Both the position numbers and the translations under genes were made by a program. From positions 1 to 64,000 of the forward strand of contig NZ_BJML01000006.1 in NCBI RefSeq assembly GCF_006539145.1: a stretch of DNA of 64,000 nucleotides, written 5' to 3'. This DNA comes from Microbacterium testaceum. GTDB lineage: Bacteria > Actinomycetota > Actinomycetes > Actinomycetales > Microbacteriaceae. The notes beneath the pieces are model-generated. The model saw only the letters and a list, made by a program, of their open reading frames with translations. It did no database searches and was not told the origin of the DNA. How positions within the stretch are numbered: the stretch's first letter is position 1; each line of letters starts with the position of its first letter. This document shows, piece after piece, positions 16,733 to 27,823 of this stretch.

Positions 16733-17839
16733 TCAGGCGTCGAGGCGGTACAGCCAGCCGTGCTTGTCTTCGGCGCGGCCGTACTGGATGTTCGTGAGCT
16801 CCTCGCGCAGTTCGAGCGCGAGAGTGCCGGTGGGCTGCTCGTCGATGAAGTCACGGCCCTTGAGCACACCGATCGGGGTGACGACCGCGGCGGTGCCGCA
16901 CGCGAACACCTCGACGATGTCTCCGGATGCCACTCCCTGGCGCCACTCGTCCAGCGAGACGTTGCGGCCCACGACGTGGTGACCGCGGTCGCGAGCGAGC
17001 TGCAGGAGCGAGTCGCGCGTGATCCCCTCGAGGATCGAGTCGGACTGCGGGGTCACGATCGTGCCGTCCTTGTAGACGAACACGACGTTCATACCGCCGA
17101 GCTCCTCGACATTGCGGTCTTGGTCGAGGAAGACGACCTGATCGCACTCGTTCTCGTAGGCCTCCGACTGCGGCAGCAGGCTGGCGGCGTAGTTGCCGCC
17201 GGTCTTGGCCGCGCCCGTGCCGCCCTTGCCGGCGCGCGAGTAGTCCTCGCTGAGCCAGATCGAGACGGGCTTCACGCCACCCTTGAAGTACGCGCCCGCG
17301 GGGCTGGCGATCAGGTAGTAGGCGACCTTGTGCGCGGGGCGGACCCCGAGGAACGCCTCTTTCGCGAACATGAACGGACGCAGGTACAGGCTCTGGTCCT
17401 CACCCGAGGGAACCCACGCGCCGTCGACGGCGATGAGCTCCTTCAGCGACTGCAGGAAGTACGGCACCGGCAGCTCGGGAAGGGCGAGTCGTCGCGCAGA
17501 GCGCTGCAGGCGGCGACCGTTCTGGTCGGGGCGGAAGGTATGCACCGAGCCGTCGGCGTGGCGATAAGCCTTGATGCCCTCGAAGATCTCCTGGCCGTAG
17601 TGCAGGACCGCGGCGGCCGGGTCGAGTGAGATCGGGCCGTAGGGCGAGACGCGCGGGCGGTGCCAGCCGCCGCGGACCGACCAGCAGATGTCGACCATAT
17701 GGTCGGTGAAGCTCTGCCCGAAGCCGGGATTGGCGAGGACCGCGTCGCGGTCGGTCGTGCTCCTGGCCGCGAGGTTGCGCGTGACGGAGAACTCGAGCGG
17801 TTCGAGTCCGGTGTCGGGATCGGTGTCGATGGTGGTCAT
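16733..17839 (-). CDS. ilvE: Branched-chain amino acid aminotransferase
   Basis: A fold-type IV PLP enzyme of 368 aa that performs the last step of valine, leucine and isoleucine synthesis. The PLP Lys is in GTGAAKTGGNYAASL near 210, and the phosphate-binding loop GTAAVVTPIG is near 315. The 360-370 aa length fits the actinobacterial/eukaryotic-type IlvE. It follows leuB by 54 bases on the same strand and is closed by a terminator. Confidence 0.96.
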   Translation of the reverse strand: MTTIDTDPDTGLEPLEFSVTRNLAARSTTDRDAVLANPGFGQSFTDHMVDICWSVRGGWHRPRVSPYGPISLDPAAAVLHYGQEIFEGIKAYRHADGSVHTFRPDQNGRRLQRSARRLALPELPVPYFLQSLKELIAVDGAWVPSGEDQSLYLRPFMFAKEAFLGVRPAHKVAYYLIASPAGAYFKGGVKPVSIWLSEDYSRAGKGGTGAAKTGGNYAASLLPQSEAYENECDQVVFLDQDRNVEELGGMNVVFVYKDGTIVTPQSDSILEGITRDSLLQLARDRGHHVVGRNVSLDEWRQGVASGDIVEVFACGTAAVVTPIGVLKGRDFIDEQPTGTLALELREELTNIQYGRAEDKHGWLYRLDA

Positions 17840-17893
17840 TCGTTGTCCAAAGCTTCTCGAGTGCCGGAGGCGATGCTCGCCGATCGGTCCAGG

Positions 17894-18943
17894 TTACGCC
17901 TGGACGCGTTCGGCGATGGCGTCGCCGATCTGGGCGGTGGTGCGGACCCCGTCGCGGCTGGCGATGTCGTCCTCGACCGCGCGGGTCACGCGGGCGGCCT
18001 CGTCGGTCAGCCCGAGGTGATCGAGCAGGAGGGCGACGGAGAGGATCGCGGCCGTGGGGTCGGCCTTCTGGCTTCCCGCGATGTCGGGCGCCGAACCGTG
18101 CACGGGCTCGAACATCGAGGGGAACGCGCCGTCGGGGTTGATGTTGCCCGAAGCGGCGAGGCCGATGCCACCGGTGACGGCGCCGGCCAGGTCGGTCAGG
18201 ATGTCGCCGAAAAGGTTGTCGGTGACGATCACGTCGAAGCGGCTCGGGTTCGTGACCAGGAAGATGGTTGCCGCGTCGACGTGCAAGTAGTCTACGGCGA
18301 CACCGGGGAACTCGGATGCCACGGCGTCGACAATCCGCTTCCACATACCGCCCGCGTGCACGAGCACGTTGGTCTTGTGCACGAGCGTGAGCTTCTGCCG
18401 GCGACGCTCCGCGAGGGCGAAGGCGTAGCGGACCACGCGCTCGACGCCGTAAGCGGTGTTGACGGAGGTCTCGTTCGCGACCTCGTGCGCCGTCCCGCGG
18501 CGGATCGAGCCGCCGTTGCCGACGTAGGGCCCCTCGGTACCCTCGCGCACCACGACGAAGTCGATCTCGCCCGGCTCGGCGAGCGGCCCGGTGGCGCCCG
18601 GGTAGAGCTTCGACGGGCGGAGATTGACGTAGTGGTCGAGCTCGAAACGAAGCTTCAACAGCAGGCCGCGCTCGATGTTCGCATCTTTGAGTCGGGGATC
18701 GCCGGGCACTCCCCCGACGGCGCCGAGCAGGATCGCGTCGTGCGCGGCGATCGCGGCAAGGTCGTCGTCGGTGAGCGTGTCGCCCGTCTCGAGGAAGCGA
18801 CCTGCGCCGAGGGAGAACGGCGTCTTCTCGAACGAGACGTCGGATGCCGCGGTGACGGCGTCGAGCACCTTCACGGCCTCGGCGACGACCTCGGGACCGA
18901 TGCCGTCACCGGGGATGACGGCCAGCTTCACGACACGCGACAT
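17894..18943 (-). CDS. leuB: 3-isopropylmalate dehydrogenase
   Basis: An enzyme of 349 aa for the third step of leucine synthesis, oxidising and decarboxylating 3-isopropylmalate with NAD. The start [19 protein letters not shown] and the metal/substrate segment [19 protein letters not shown] with ASGNIN are diagnostic of the isocitrate/isopropylmalate dehydrogenase family. AGGAG precedes the ATG. The 349 aa length fits the short actinobacterial LeuB. Confidence 0.96.
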   Translation of the reverse strand: MSRVVKLAVIPGDGIGPEVVAEAVKVLDAVTAASDVSFEKTPFSLGAGRFLETGDTLTDDDLAAIAAHDAILLGAVGGVPGDPRLKDANIERGLLLKLRFELDHYVNLRPSKLYPGATGPLAEPGEIDFVVVREGTEGPYVGNGGSIRRGTAHEVANETSVNTAYGVERVVRYAFALAERRRQKLTLVHKTNVLVHAGGMWKRIVDAVASEFPGVAVDYLHVDAATIFLVTNPSRFDVIVTDNLFGDILTDLAGAVTGGIGLAASGNINPDGAFPSMFEPVHGSAPDIAGSQKADPTAAILSVALLLDHLGLTDEAARVTRAVEDDIASRDGVRTTAQIGDAIAERVQA

Positions 18944-18967
18944 CGCTCTCCTCAGAGCTCGGGCACG

Positions 18968-20503
18968 TCACTGCTTCGACGTGCTGCGGGATCCTCCCAG
19001 GGTAGTGGCAGCGATGACCGCGGCCACGACGATCAGCGCCGCGCCGATCAGCGCGGTGACGACGACGCCGGAGTCGAAAGCGTGTGCAGCGGCGGTGCGC
19101 AGGGCATCGGCCAGGGCGACGTCGTCGAGGGTGTTCGAGACGGCCACCGCGCCGGCGAGGGTCTCTCGGGCGGCGTGGGCCGCGGCATCCGGAAGCCCGG
19201 CGGGCAGGACGAGCTGCGCCCGGTAGAACGCGGCGAGGATGCCTCCGAGCACAGCTGTGCCCAGGACGGCACCCACCTCGTAGGCGGTCTCGGAGACCGC
19301 GCTGGCCGCGCCGGCCTTCGCAGAAGGGGCACTGGAGAGGATCAGTTCGTTCGAGACCGTCTCGGCGGCGCCGATTCCGATACCCAGCAGGGCGAACGCG
19401 ACGATCAGCAGCGTCAGGTCGCCCGTGGAGACCGCGACCATGATGTACGCGACGACCGAGAACGACAGGGCGACGGGCACGACGATCTGCGACGGGAATC
19501 GCTTCGCCACGGGCACGACCGCGAGCCCCGAGATGATCATGAGAACGAGCCCCGGCAGGAGAGCGAACCCCGCGACCATCGGGGAGAGACCGACGACCAG
19601 TTGCAGGTGCTGAGCGACGAAGTACAAGAAGCCGACGAGTCCGACGACGCTCAGCAGGTTCACCAGGATCGCGCCGGAGAACGTGCCCTGGCGGAACAGT
19701 GTCATGTCGAGCATGGGCGTCGTCAAGCGGCGCTGACGCCGGACGAACAGCCACCCGAACACCACCCCGACGACGAACAGCACAGGAGCGAGCGACATCG
19801 GGCCGTCGACGGCGAGCTTCTTGATGCCGTAGACGATCGGCACCATTGTCGCGAGCGAGAGGAGAACGCTGAGGGGGTCGAACCGGCCCGGCTGGGGGTC
19901 GCGACTCTCGGGCACGAAGAACGGCGCGAGAACGACGAGCGGCACGAGCACCGGCACGGCCATCAGGAAGACCGAGCCCCAGGTGAAGTGCTCGAGCAGG
20001 AATCCGCCGACGATCGGACCGAGTGCGGCCCCCGCAGAGAATCCGGAGGCCCACACGGCGATCGCGATCCGGCGCTGGTCGCGGTCGCGGAAGATGCTGC
20101 GCAGCAGAGACAGGGTGGACGGCATGAGCATGGCGCCGAAGACGCCCATGAGCGCGCGCCCGGTGATCAACAGGGCCGCGGTGGGGGCGAACGCCGACAG
20201 CGCCGACACCGCCGCGAAACCGGTCGCACCGATGAGCAGCATGCGGCGGCGACCGAAACGATCGCCCAGCGTGCCCATCGTCACGAGGAGTCCGGCGAGG
20301 ACGAGCGGGTAGACGTCGATGATCCACAGCTGCTCGATGCTCGAGGGCTGGAGCGACAGCGCGATCTCGGGCAGCGCGAAGCTCAGCACCGTGTTGTCGA
20401 CCGAGACGAGCAGCACGGGCAGCATGAGCACCGCCAGCGCGAACCATCCCCGCCAACCGGCGCGGGTCACGGAGATTTCCGAGGTGGGCAACGAGGTGAG
20501 CAT
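18968..20503 (-). CDS. DHA2-type MFS drug exporter
   Basis: A protein of 511 aa with about 14 hydrophobic helices, typical of the EmrB/QacA (DHA2) exporters. Signatures include LPVLLVSVDNTVLSFALPEI in helix 1, LGDRFGRRRMLLIG in loop 2-3 and the helix-5 motif ALGPIVGGFLLEH. It probably exports toxic organic cations or antibiotics. ATG 20503 was chosen because it starts just before helix 1; the frame continues upstream without domain content. It is divergent from a TetR repressor with a palindromic operator between them. Confidence 0.92.
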   Translation of the reverse strand: MLTSLPTSEISVTRAGWRGWFALAVLMLPVLLVSVDNTVLSFALPEIALSLQPSSIEQLWIIDVYPLVLAGLLVTMGTLGDRFGRRRMLLIGATGFAAVSALSAFAPTAALLITGRALMGVFGAMLMPSTLSLLRSIFRDRDQRRIAIAVWASGFSAGAALGPIVGGFLLEHFTWGSVFLMAVPVLVPLVVLAPFFVPESRDPQPGRFDPLSVLLSLATMVPIVYGIKKLAVDGPMSLAPVLFVVGVVFGWLFVRRQRRLTTPMLDMTLFRQGTFSGAILVNLLSVVGLVGFLYFVAQHLQLVVGLSPMVAGFALLPGLVLMIISGLAVVPVAKRFPSQIVVPVALSFSVVAYIMVAVSTGDLTLLIVAFALLGIGIGAAETVSNELILSSAPSAKAGAASAVSETAYEVGAVLGTAVLGGILAAFYRAQLVLPAGLPDAAAHAARETLAGAVAVSNTLDDVALADALRTAAAHAFDSGVVVTALIGAALIVVAAVIAATTLGGSRSTSKQ

Positions 20504-20517
20504 GAGGGAGTCCGTTT

Positions 20518-20539
20518 CTAAACCGTCCAGCCGGTATAG
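20518..20539. promoter_or_regulatory. TetR operator candidate
   Basis: CTAAACCG (20518-20525) and CGGTATAG (20532-20539) form an inverted repeat with 7 of 8 positions matching and a 6-base centre. It covers TATAGT, a likely -10 box for the tetR-type gene, and lies 15 bases before the exporter start. Confidence 0.55.
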
Positions 20540-20581
20540 TGACAGAGCAGGCCACCCCGCCGCCAGTACGATCGAGGAGTC

Positions 20582-21124
20582 ATGAGCCGCCCCCCTCTCG
20601 CCCGCGAAGCCGTCCTCGACGCCTTCAGCCGCATCCTCGTCGACGAGGGCGAGCGCGCCGCCACGATGGATGCCACCGCGCGCGGCGCCGGGGTGTCGAA
20701 AGGTGGACTGCTCTACCACTTCAGCTCGAAGAGCGCTCTCGAGGCGGCGCTCGTCGAACGGCTCGAGCGGCTCGCCGACGAAGACGTCGCCGAGATCGAG
20801 AGGTCGGACGAGGGGGTCGTCGCCGCACACCTGCGCTCCTCGCAGAACACCGGTTCGCCGCTTGACGTCACCATCCTCGCCGTGTCCCGCCTCGCCCAGA
20901 ACGGCAGCGACGCCGCTACGGCATCGCTCCGCCGCGTCCGCGAGCTGTGGGAGAACAGCCTCCGCGCGCACACCCGTGACGAGACGGCGCTGCAGATGGT
21001 GCTGCTGGTGAGCGACGGGCTGTACTTCAACGCCGTTCTCGATCTGAACGCACTGCCCGGGCCGACTCTCGAGGGTGCCGACCTCGATGCGCTCATCGCC
21101 CGCGTCGTCGCCGCGACCACGTAA
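20582..21124 (+). CDS. TetR-family transcriptional repressor
   Basis: A protein of 180 aa. The N-terminal helix-turn-helix includes ATMDATARGAGVSKGGLLYH (about 27-46), the TetR signature, followed by FSSKSALEAAL. The C-terminal ligand domain contains the TetR_C_37-like stretch. It is divergent from the DHA2 exporter and probably represses both itself and the pump until the pump substrate binds. Confidence 0.92.
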   Translation: MSRPPLAREAVLDAFSRILVDEGERAATMDATARGAGVSKGGLLYHFSSKSALEAALVERLERLADEDVAEIERSDEGVVAAHLRSSQNTGSPLDVTILAVSRLAQNGSDAATASLRRVRELWENSLRAHTRDETALQMVLLVSDGLYFNAVLDLNALPGPTLEGADLDALIARVVAATT

Positions 21125-21144
21125 AGCGCGGCCGAGGGCCCGGG

Positions 21145-21336
21145 TCAGTCTCGCTGCCGCTCCGCCCGCCGTTCGCGGCGCTCGCGCCGAAGGTCCATGA
21201 CCACGCCGAGCAGGATCAACACTCCCCCGATCACGCCGAGGAGGCCCCAGGGGGTGCGGCGCACGACATCGGCCACCCCCGCGACGAGGAAGAGGATGCC
21301 GAGACAGGCGGAGACGACGCGAAGGACCAGGGCCAC
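21145..21336 (-). CDS. Small two-helix membrane protein
   Basis: A protein of 63 aa with two hydrophobic helices (about 5-22 and 30-47) and a very basic tail (DLRRERRERRAERQRD). The GTG start has no strong ribosome-binding site. It is convergent with the TetR gene. Function unknown; the positive tail should face the cytoplasm. Confidence 0.6.
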   Translation of the reverse strand: MALVLRVVSACLGILFLVAGVADVVRRTPWGLLGVIGGVLILLGVVMDLRRERRERRAERQRD

Positions 21337-21409
21337 TCGCGCAGTGTGAACCCCTCGATTTTGCGCGGGCCCTGAATCTCCGACGCGCCGGCCCAGAACA
21401 ACGGAAGAG

Positions 21410-21433
21410 GGGGCCGCCGCAGCGACCCCCTCC
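21410..21433 (-). terminator. Possible terminator of serA
   Basis: GAGGGGG (from about 21407) pairs with CCCCCTC (to about 21432) about 17 bases beyond the serA stop. It is short and lacks a clear T run. Confidence 0.45.
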
Positions 21434-21449
21434 CCCTGACGACCGGGCC

Positions 21450-23054
21450 TCAGCCCTCGACGATGTCGATCTGCCGAAACAGGTCGGCGCCGACGGCCTC
21501 GCGCATGGCGCCGAGGATCTCGTCGGGAACGGGCGAGTCCACCGTCAGCACCGAGAGCGCACGACCCGTGGCATCCGGTGCCGCCACCTGGAGGCCCGCG
21601 ATGTTGATGCCCGCCTCCCCCAGCTTCTGGCCGTAGATCGCGACGATGCCCGGACGGTCGGCGTAGCGCATGACGACGTGGTGCTGTTCGATGGGCACCT
21701 CGATCTCGTAGCCGTTGATCGAGACGACCTTCGGGACCATCCGCGTGCCGGCGAGCGTGCCCGCGACCTCGAGCGTGGACCCGTCGGCCAGGGTGCCGCG
21801 GAGGATGGTGATGTTGCGGTAGAGCGGGCTCTCGGCCTCGACGACCAGACGCGCCTCGACACCGCGCTGTTCGGCGAACAGCGGGGCGTTGACGTACGAG
21901 ACGCTCTCGCTGACGATCCGGCTGAAATAGCCCTTCAGCGCGGCCAGGCGGTAGACGCTGACGTCGTACTGCGCGAGCTCTCCGCGCACCTCGATGTCCA
22001 GGCTCGTGAGCGCGCTGTCCGCGAGACCGCTGAAGAACTGGCCGAGCATTTCGACGAGGGCGATACCGGGACGCACGAAGGGATCGATCGCACCGCCCGC
22101 GACGTTCACGGCATCCGGGACGAGGTCTCCCTCGAGCGCCAGCTTGACCGAGCGCGCGACCGAGACGCCGGCCTTCTCTTGCGCTTCCTCGGTGCTCGCG
22201 CCGAGGTGGGGCGTGACGACGACGTTCGGCAGGTCGAGGAGCTTGCGCGCGGGGCCGCCCTCGACCGGGGGCTCTGTCGTGAAGACATCGAGTCCGGCGC
22301 CCGCGATCTCACCGGCCGTGAGCGCGTCGAAGAGCGCCTCTTCGTCGATGAGACCACCGCGAGCGACGTTGACGACATAGGCGGTCTTCTTCATACGACG
22401 CAGCTGCTCGGCGCCGATCATGCCCGTCGTCTCGGGGGTCTTCGGCATGTGGATCGTGACGAAGTCGCTCTGCTCGAGCAGTTCGTCGAGAGAGACGAGC
22501 TGCACGCCGAGCTGCTGCGCGCGAGCCGCGGTGACGTACGGGTCGTACGCGATGACGCGCATGTCGAAACCCTGCAGACGTGCGGCGATGAGCGCGCCGA
22601 TACGACCGAGACCGATGATGCCGATCGTCTTCTCGAACAGCTCGGTGCCGGTGAACGAGCTGCGCTTCCACAGGCCCTGCGCGAGCGAGGCGTGCGCCGC
22701 CGGGATGCGGCGCGCGAGGCTCAGGACGTGCCCGACCGTCAGCTCGGCAGCCGAGATGATGTTGGAGGTCGGCGCGTTGACGACCATGACACCGGCCGCG
22801 GTCGCCGACTTGATGTCGACGTTGTCGAGGCCGACACCGGCGCGGGCGACCACCTTCAGCGACGGCGCGGCCGCGAGGGCCTCGGCGTCGATCTGAGTGG
22901 CCGAGCGCACGAGCACCGCGTGCGCCTCGGCCAGAGCCGAGAGCAGCGCGGGGCGGTCGGTCCCGTCGACGTTGCGCACGTCGAAGTCGGGGCCGAGCGC
23001 GTCGATCGTGGCGGGAGAGAGTTCTTCGGCGATGAGCACGACGGGCTTCGTCAC
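21450..23054 (-). CDS. serA: D-3-phosphoglycerate dehydrogenase
   Basis: A protein of 534 aa, the long actinobacterial form that starts serine synthesis. The NAD-binding loop is IIGLGRIGALIAARL near 148, the catalytic region includes VARGGLIDEEAL near 232 and the catalytic His is in VTPHLGAST near 280. An allosteric substrate-binding domain and a C-terminal ACT domain (HHVVMRYADRPGIVAIYG) follow, the usual site of serine feedback. GTG 23054 has AAGGA 7 bases upstream. An inverted-repeat element lies 170 bases upstream. Confidence 0.96.
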   Translation of the reverse strand: MTKPVVLIAEELSPATIDALGPDFDVRNVDGTDRPALLSALAEAHAVLVRSATQIDAEALAAAPSLKVVARAGVGLDNVDIKSATAAGVMVVNAPTSNIISAAELTVGHVLSLARRIPAAHASLAQGLWKRSSFTGTELFEKTIGIIGLGRIGALIAARLQGFDMRVIAYDPYVTAARAQQLGVQLVSLDELLEQSDFVTIHMPKTPETTGMIGAEQLRRMKKTAYVVNVARGGLIDEEALFDALTAGEIAGAGLDVFTTEPPVEGGPARKLLDLPNVVVTPHLGASTEEAQEKAGVSVARSVKLALEGDLVPDAVNVAGGAIDPFVRPGIALVEMLGQFFSGLADSALTSLDIEVRGELAQYDVSVYRLAALKGYFSRIVSESVSYVNAPLFAEQRGVEARLVVEAESPLYRNITILRGTLADGSTLEVAGTLAGTRMVPKVVSINGYEIEVPIEQHHVVMRYADRPGIVAIYGQKLGEAGINIAGLQVAAPDATGRALSVLTVDSPVPDEILGAMREAVGADLFRQIDIVEG

Positions 23055-23224
23055 GGATGCGTCCTTCGAAACGGTGCTGGGGGCTGCCGCGCACCGTCGC
23101 ACACCACCGGCGCGAACCGGGCGCGCGACCCGTGCGGGCCGTCTGCCAGCCTAGCGCGGGGGCGACGCCGCACCCGACCGTGTGACGGCGGACGACAGGG
23201 CAGCGGGCGGACGCTCAGCATCGC

Positions 23225-23289
23225 GAGACTGCATCTCGCTGACGAACCCGCGTCAGAATGACGCCCACCTGTCAGCGGGGTGCAGTCTC
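23225..23289. repeat. Inverted-repeat element, GAGACTGCA family
   Basis: Arms of 19 bases (23225-23243 and 23271-23289) match at 17 positions. The 27-base interior contains its own hairpin GCGTCA-GAA-TGACGC, so a cruciform or three-way structure is possible. It lies in the 293-base gap upstream of serA and downstream of a membrane-protein gene. Apart from this element no gene is seen there. Confidence 0.72.
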
Positions 23290-23347
23290 CCGCCCATGGG
23301 CGCCGCACCGGGCAGAAGGAGGTCCCGGATGCCGGAAACCCGCCGCG

Positions 23348-23686
23348 TCAACCGCCGTACAGACCGTACGACGTGGTGCCGTAGCCGACGATCGCGAGCC
23401 AGAACGCGGCGGAGAGCGTCAGGCCAGCGAGCAGAACGACCGCGAGTTCGCCCGCCTTGCGGCGCTGGCCGATCGCGAAGGCGACGCCGAACGCGAGGAG
23501 GGGGAACACGATCGGCAGGATGTAGACGAACCAGCCCAGGCCGTTGAGCCCGAGCGGGCCGTTGACCTGCTGGATGAGCAGAGCGACCGAGCTCCAGACG
23601 ACGTAGGCGTAGAAGAGTCCGAACAGGCCCGAGATTGTGACGAGGAGCCAGGTCGGCAGGTGGCGGGTGCGGGCGGGGGTGCTCAT
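23348..23686 (-). CDS. Small membrane protein
   Basis: A protein of 112 aa with three hydrophobic helices (about 13-35, 46-68 and 80-102) separated by a basic loop (GQRRKAGE). ATG 23686 overlaps the stop of the upstream gene by 4 bases (ATGA). Both genes probably encode interacting membrane proteins. No family recognised. Confidence 0.75.
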   Translation of the reverse strand: MSTPARTRHLPTWLLVTISGLFGLFYAYVVWSSVALLIQQVNGPLGLNGLGWFVYILPIVFPLLAFGVAFAIGQRRKAGELAVVLLAGLTLSAAFWLAIVGYGTTSYGLYGG

Positions 23687-24225
23687 GCGAAAGCTCCCAA
23701 CGACAGGAAGGGCCAGGGAACGAGCAGCACGATTCCCACGATCAGCAACAGGAACCGCTGCCAGGTGCGCCACTTACGGGTCAGTGCGAGCACCGCGACG
23801 AACCACACGACGGGCGCGAGGGCGGCACCGATCGTGAGCGCGATGACGGTCACCGACGGGATGGGAAGCCCCAGCCCGTTCAGGCGGAGTCCCGCGAGCA
23901 GCCACCCGATCGCGAAGAGAAGGAAGGTCGCCGCGACCATGCCGATGCCGACGAGGCCGACGTTTCCGAGGGGCGCCGCGTGGCCGGCATCCAGCTCCTC
24001 GCCATCGGTCACCGCGACGGCGGTCGGCTCGGAAGCGGCAGGCTCAGGATGCCGGGCGACCGGCGCTGCGGCGGGCGCTTCGGGCTGCAGGGGCTCGAGG
24101 GGCTCGGCTTCGACCCGCGGCTCGGTCTCGGCGGAACGCGTCGGCGCAGGCTTGTCGCCGACGTCGAGGGTGGGGTCGTCGTCACCGCCCCAGGACAGGG
24201 CGTCGTCATCGCGCGGAGTGCTCAC
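23683..24225 (-). CDS. Membrane protein with acidic, proline-rich N terminus
   Basis: A protein of 180 aa. Residues 1-85 are acidic and rich in Pro/Glu/Ala (disordered), and three hydrophobic helices follow (about 88-112, 118-145 and 152-172). Pro/Ala/Glu-rich segments of this kind are sometimes misannotated as DNA polymerase III tau; nothing supports that here. It is followed with a 4-base overlap by another small membrane protein, forming a two-gene unit between ilvC and serA. Confidence 0.75.
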   Translation of the reverse strand: MSTPRDDDALSWGGDDDPTLDVGDKPAPTRSAETEPRVEAEPLEPLQPEAPAAAPVARHPEPAASEPTAVAVTDGEELDAGHAAPLGNVGLVGIGMVAATFLLFAIGWLLAGLRLNGLGLPIPSVTVIALTIGAALAPVVWFVAVLALTRKWRTWQRFLLLIVGIVLLVPWPFLSLGAFA

Positions 24226-24317
24226 GGGACCACGCTAGCGGCGCTCCCCCGCGCCCGGGTCGCGCCCCGCCGATCGCCGGGGTCCGCGGCATCCAGACCC
24301 GAACGACGCCGCGGAGA

Positions 24318-24359
24318 ACGCGAACGCCCCGGAACCGCGGGGTCCCGGGGCGTTCGCGT
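24318..24359 (-). terminator. Terminator of the ilv operon
   Basis: ACGCGAACGCCCC (24318-24330) and GGGGCGTTCGCGT (24347-24359) form a perfect 13-bp stem 8 bases beyond the ilvC stop. It ends the ilvD-ilvB-ilvN-ilvC transcript. Confidence 0.75.
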
Positions 24360-24367
24360 CGGACGGA

Positions 24368-25968
<1,601 letters not shown>

Positions 25969-25969
25969 C

Positions 25970-27778
25970 TCAGTCCTCCTGCTCGTTGAAGGTGGGCGAG
26001 TGATCGCGCGCGTACTGGACGTAGCTGTTGCTGACGCCCTGCGGGACCATCGGCCACACCATCGCGTCGGCGCTCACGACGAAGTCGATGACGACCGGGC
26101 GGTCGTTCGTGTCGAGCGCGAGCTGGATGGCCGCATCGATCTCGTCTTCCTTTTCGACGCGGATCGCCAGGCACCCGTACGCCTCGGCCAGCTTGACGAA
26201 GTCGGGGACGCGGCGCGTGCCGTGACCCGTGTTCAGGTCGGTGTTGGAGTGGCGTCCGTCGAAGAACAGCGTCTGCCACTGGCGCACCATGCCGAGCGAG
26301 GAGTTGTTGATGATCGCGACCTTGATCGGGATGTCGTTGATGACGCAGGTCGCGAGCTCCTGGTTGGTCATCTGGAAGCAGCCGTCGCCGTCGATCGCCC
26401 ACACGGCTCGCTCGGGCTGGGCCACCTTGGCGCCCATGGCCGCGGGCACGGCGTACCCCATGGTGCCTGCGCCGCCGGAGTTCAGCCACGCGTTGGGGCG
26501 CTCGTACTTGATGAACTGCGCGGCCCACATCTGGTGCTGGCCCACGCCCGAGGCGAAGACGCCCTCGGGTCCGGTCATCTCGCCGATGCGCTGGATGACG
26601 TATTGCGGCGAGAGCAGACCATCGGTGGTGGGCGTGTACCCGAGCGGGAATTCCTCGCGGAGGCCGTTCAGGTAGGTCCACCACTCGGTGTAGTCATGCG
26701 GGTTCTCGGCGTCGGCGGCCCGGAAGGCGGCGTCGAGGTCGACGAGCACCTCTTTCAGATCGCCCACGATCGGTACGTCCGCCGTGCGGATCTTGGAGAT
26801 CTCGGCGGGGTCGATGTCGACGTGCACCACCTGGGCGTGGGGGGCGAACAGCGCCGCCTTGCCGGTCACACGGTCGTCGAAGCGGGCACCCAGCGAAACG
26901 ATGAGGTCGCTCTCCTGCAACGCCAGCACCGCGGGAACGGTGCCGTGCATACCGGGCATGCCGAGGTGCTGCTCGTGCGAGTCGGGGAACGCACCGCGCG
27001 CCATGAGAGTCGTGACCACCGGTGCACCGGTCGCCTCGGCCAGCACCTTCAGCTCGGCCGACGCGTTCGCTCGAATGGTGCCGCCGCCGACGTAGAGCAC
27101 GGGCTTCTTGGCGGTGGCGAGCAGCTGGGCCGCGGCCTGGATCTGCTTGCCGTGGGCCTTGGTGACGGGCCGGTAGCCGGGGAGCTCGACCTTGGGGGGC
27201 CAGACGAACGGCGCCTCGGCCTGCTGCGCGTCCTTCGTGATGTCGACGAGCACGGGACCGGGGCGACCGGTCGAGGCGATCTCGAACGCCGCGGCGATCG
27301 CGCCGGGGATCTCGTCGGCCGACTTCACCAGGAAGGAGTGCTTGGTGATCGGCATGGTGATGCCGACGATGTCGGCCTCCTGGAAGGCATCCGTTCCCAT
27401 GAGCGTCGAGAACACCTGGCCGGTGATGCACACGAGCGGCACCGAGTCCATGTAGGCATCGGCGATCGCAGTGACGAGATTGGTCGCGCCGGGGCCCGAC
27501 GTCGCGATGGCGACGCCGACCTTGCCGGAGGCGGCGGCGTAGCCCTCGGCCGCGTGGCCGGCGCCCTGCTCGTGACGCACGAGGATGTGGCGCACGTGCT
27601 CGTCGTCCATGAGCGGGTCGTAGACGGGCATGATCGCCCCGCCCGGCAGACCGAAGACATCGGTGACGCCGAGCAGGTCGAGCGATCGGACGACCGCCTG
27701 CGCGCCGGTCATCACGGGCGCCGGAGCGGTGCGGGCGGGCGGCCGCGGCACGGCCGTCGTTGAGGAATCGATGGACAT
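25970..27778 (-). CDS. ilvB: Acetolactate synthase large subunit
   Basis: A ThDP-dependent enzyme of 602 aa that joins two pyruvates, or pyruvate with 2-oxobutyrate. The catalytic Glu is in [13 protein letters not shown] near 70, and the ThDP/Mg motif [15 protein letters not shown] begins near 458. Active-site sequence [15 protein letters not shown] is typical. It follows ilvD by 45 bases; no leader peptide or T-box structure is visible in this gap, so control by attenuation is not supported here. Confidence 0.97.
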   Translation of the reverse strand: MSIDSSTTAVPRPPARTAPAPVMTGAQAVVRSLDLLGVTDVFGLPGGAIMPVYDPLMDDEHVRHILVRHEQGAGHAAEGYAAASGKVGVAIATSGPGATNLVTAIADAYMDSVPLVCITGQVFSTLMGTDAFQEADIVGITMPITKHSFLVKSADEIPGAIAAAFEIASTGRPGPVLVDITKDAQQAEAPFVWPPKVELPGYRPVTKAHGKQIQAAAQLLATAKKPVLYVGGGTIRANASAELKVLAEATGAPVVTTLMARGAFPDSHEQHLGMPGMHGTVPAVLALQESDLIVSLGARFDDRVTGKAALFAPHAQVVHVDIDPAEISKIRTADVPIVGDLKEVLVDLDAAFRAADAENPHDYTEWWTYLNGLREEFPLGYTPTTDGLLSPQYVIQRIGEMTGPEGVFASGVGQHQMWAAQFIKYERPNAWLNSGGAGTMGYAVPAAMGAKVAQPERAVWAIDGDGCFQMTNQELATCVINDIPIKVAIINNSSLGMVRQWQTLFFDGRHSNTDLNTGHGTRRVPDFVKLAEAYGCLAIRVEKEDEIDAAIQLALDTNDRPVVIDFVVSADAMVWPMVPQGVSNSYVQYARDHSPTFNEQED

Positions 27779-27823
27779 GGGAGTACCTCGAGAACCGGGA
27801 GAAGGTGAGAAGGGGGACGGCCG

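Noticed and set aside
17660-20521. A 953-aa plus-strand open frame opposite leuB and the DHA2 exporter
   Set aside because: Shadow frame; highly charged, repetitive composition and no domain.
23683-24225. DNA polymerase III tau-like protein
   Set aside because: Only the low-complexity Pro/Ala/Glu N terminus resembles it; the rest is three membrane helices.
27779-27823. Leader peptide or T-box attenuation before ilvB
   Set aside because: The gap is only 45 bases with no hairpin, and ilvD upstream appears leaderless.
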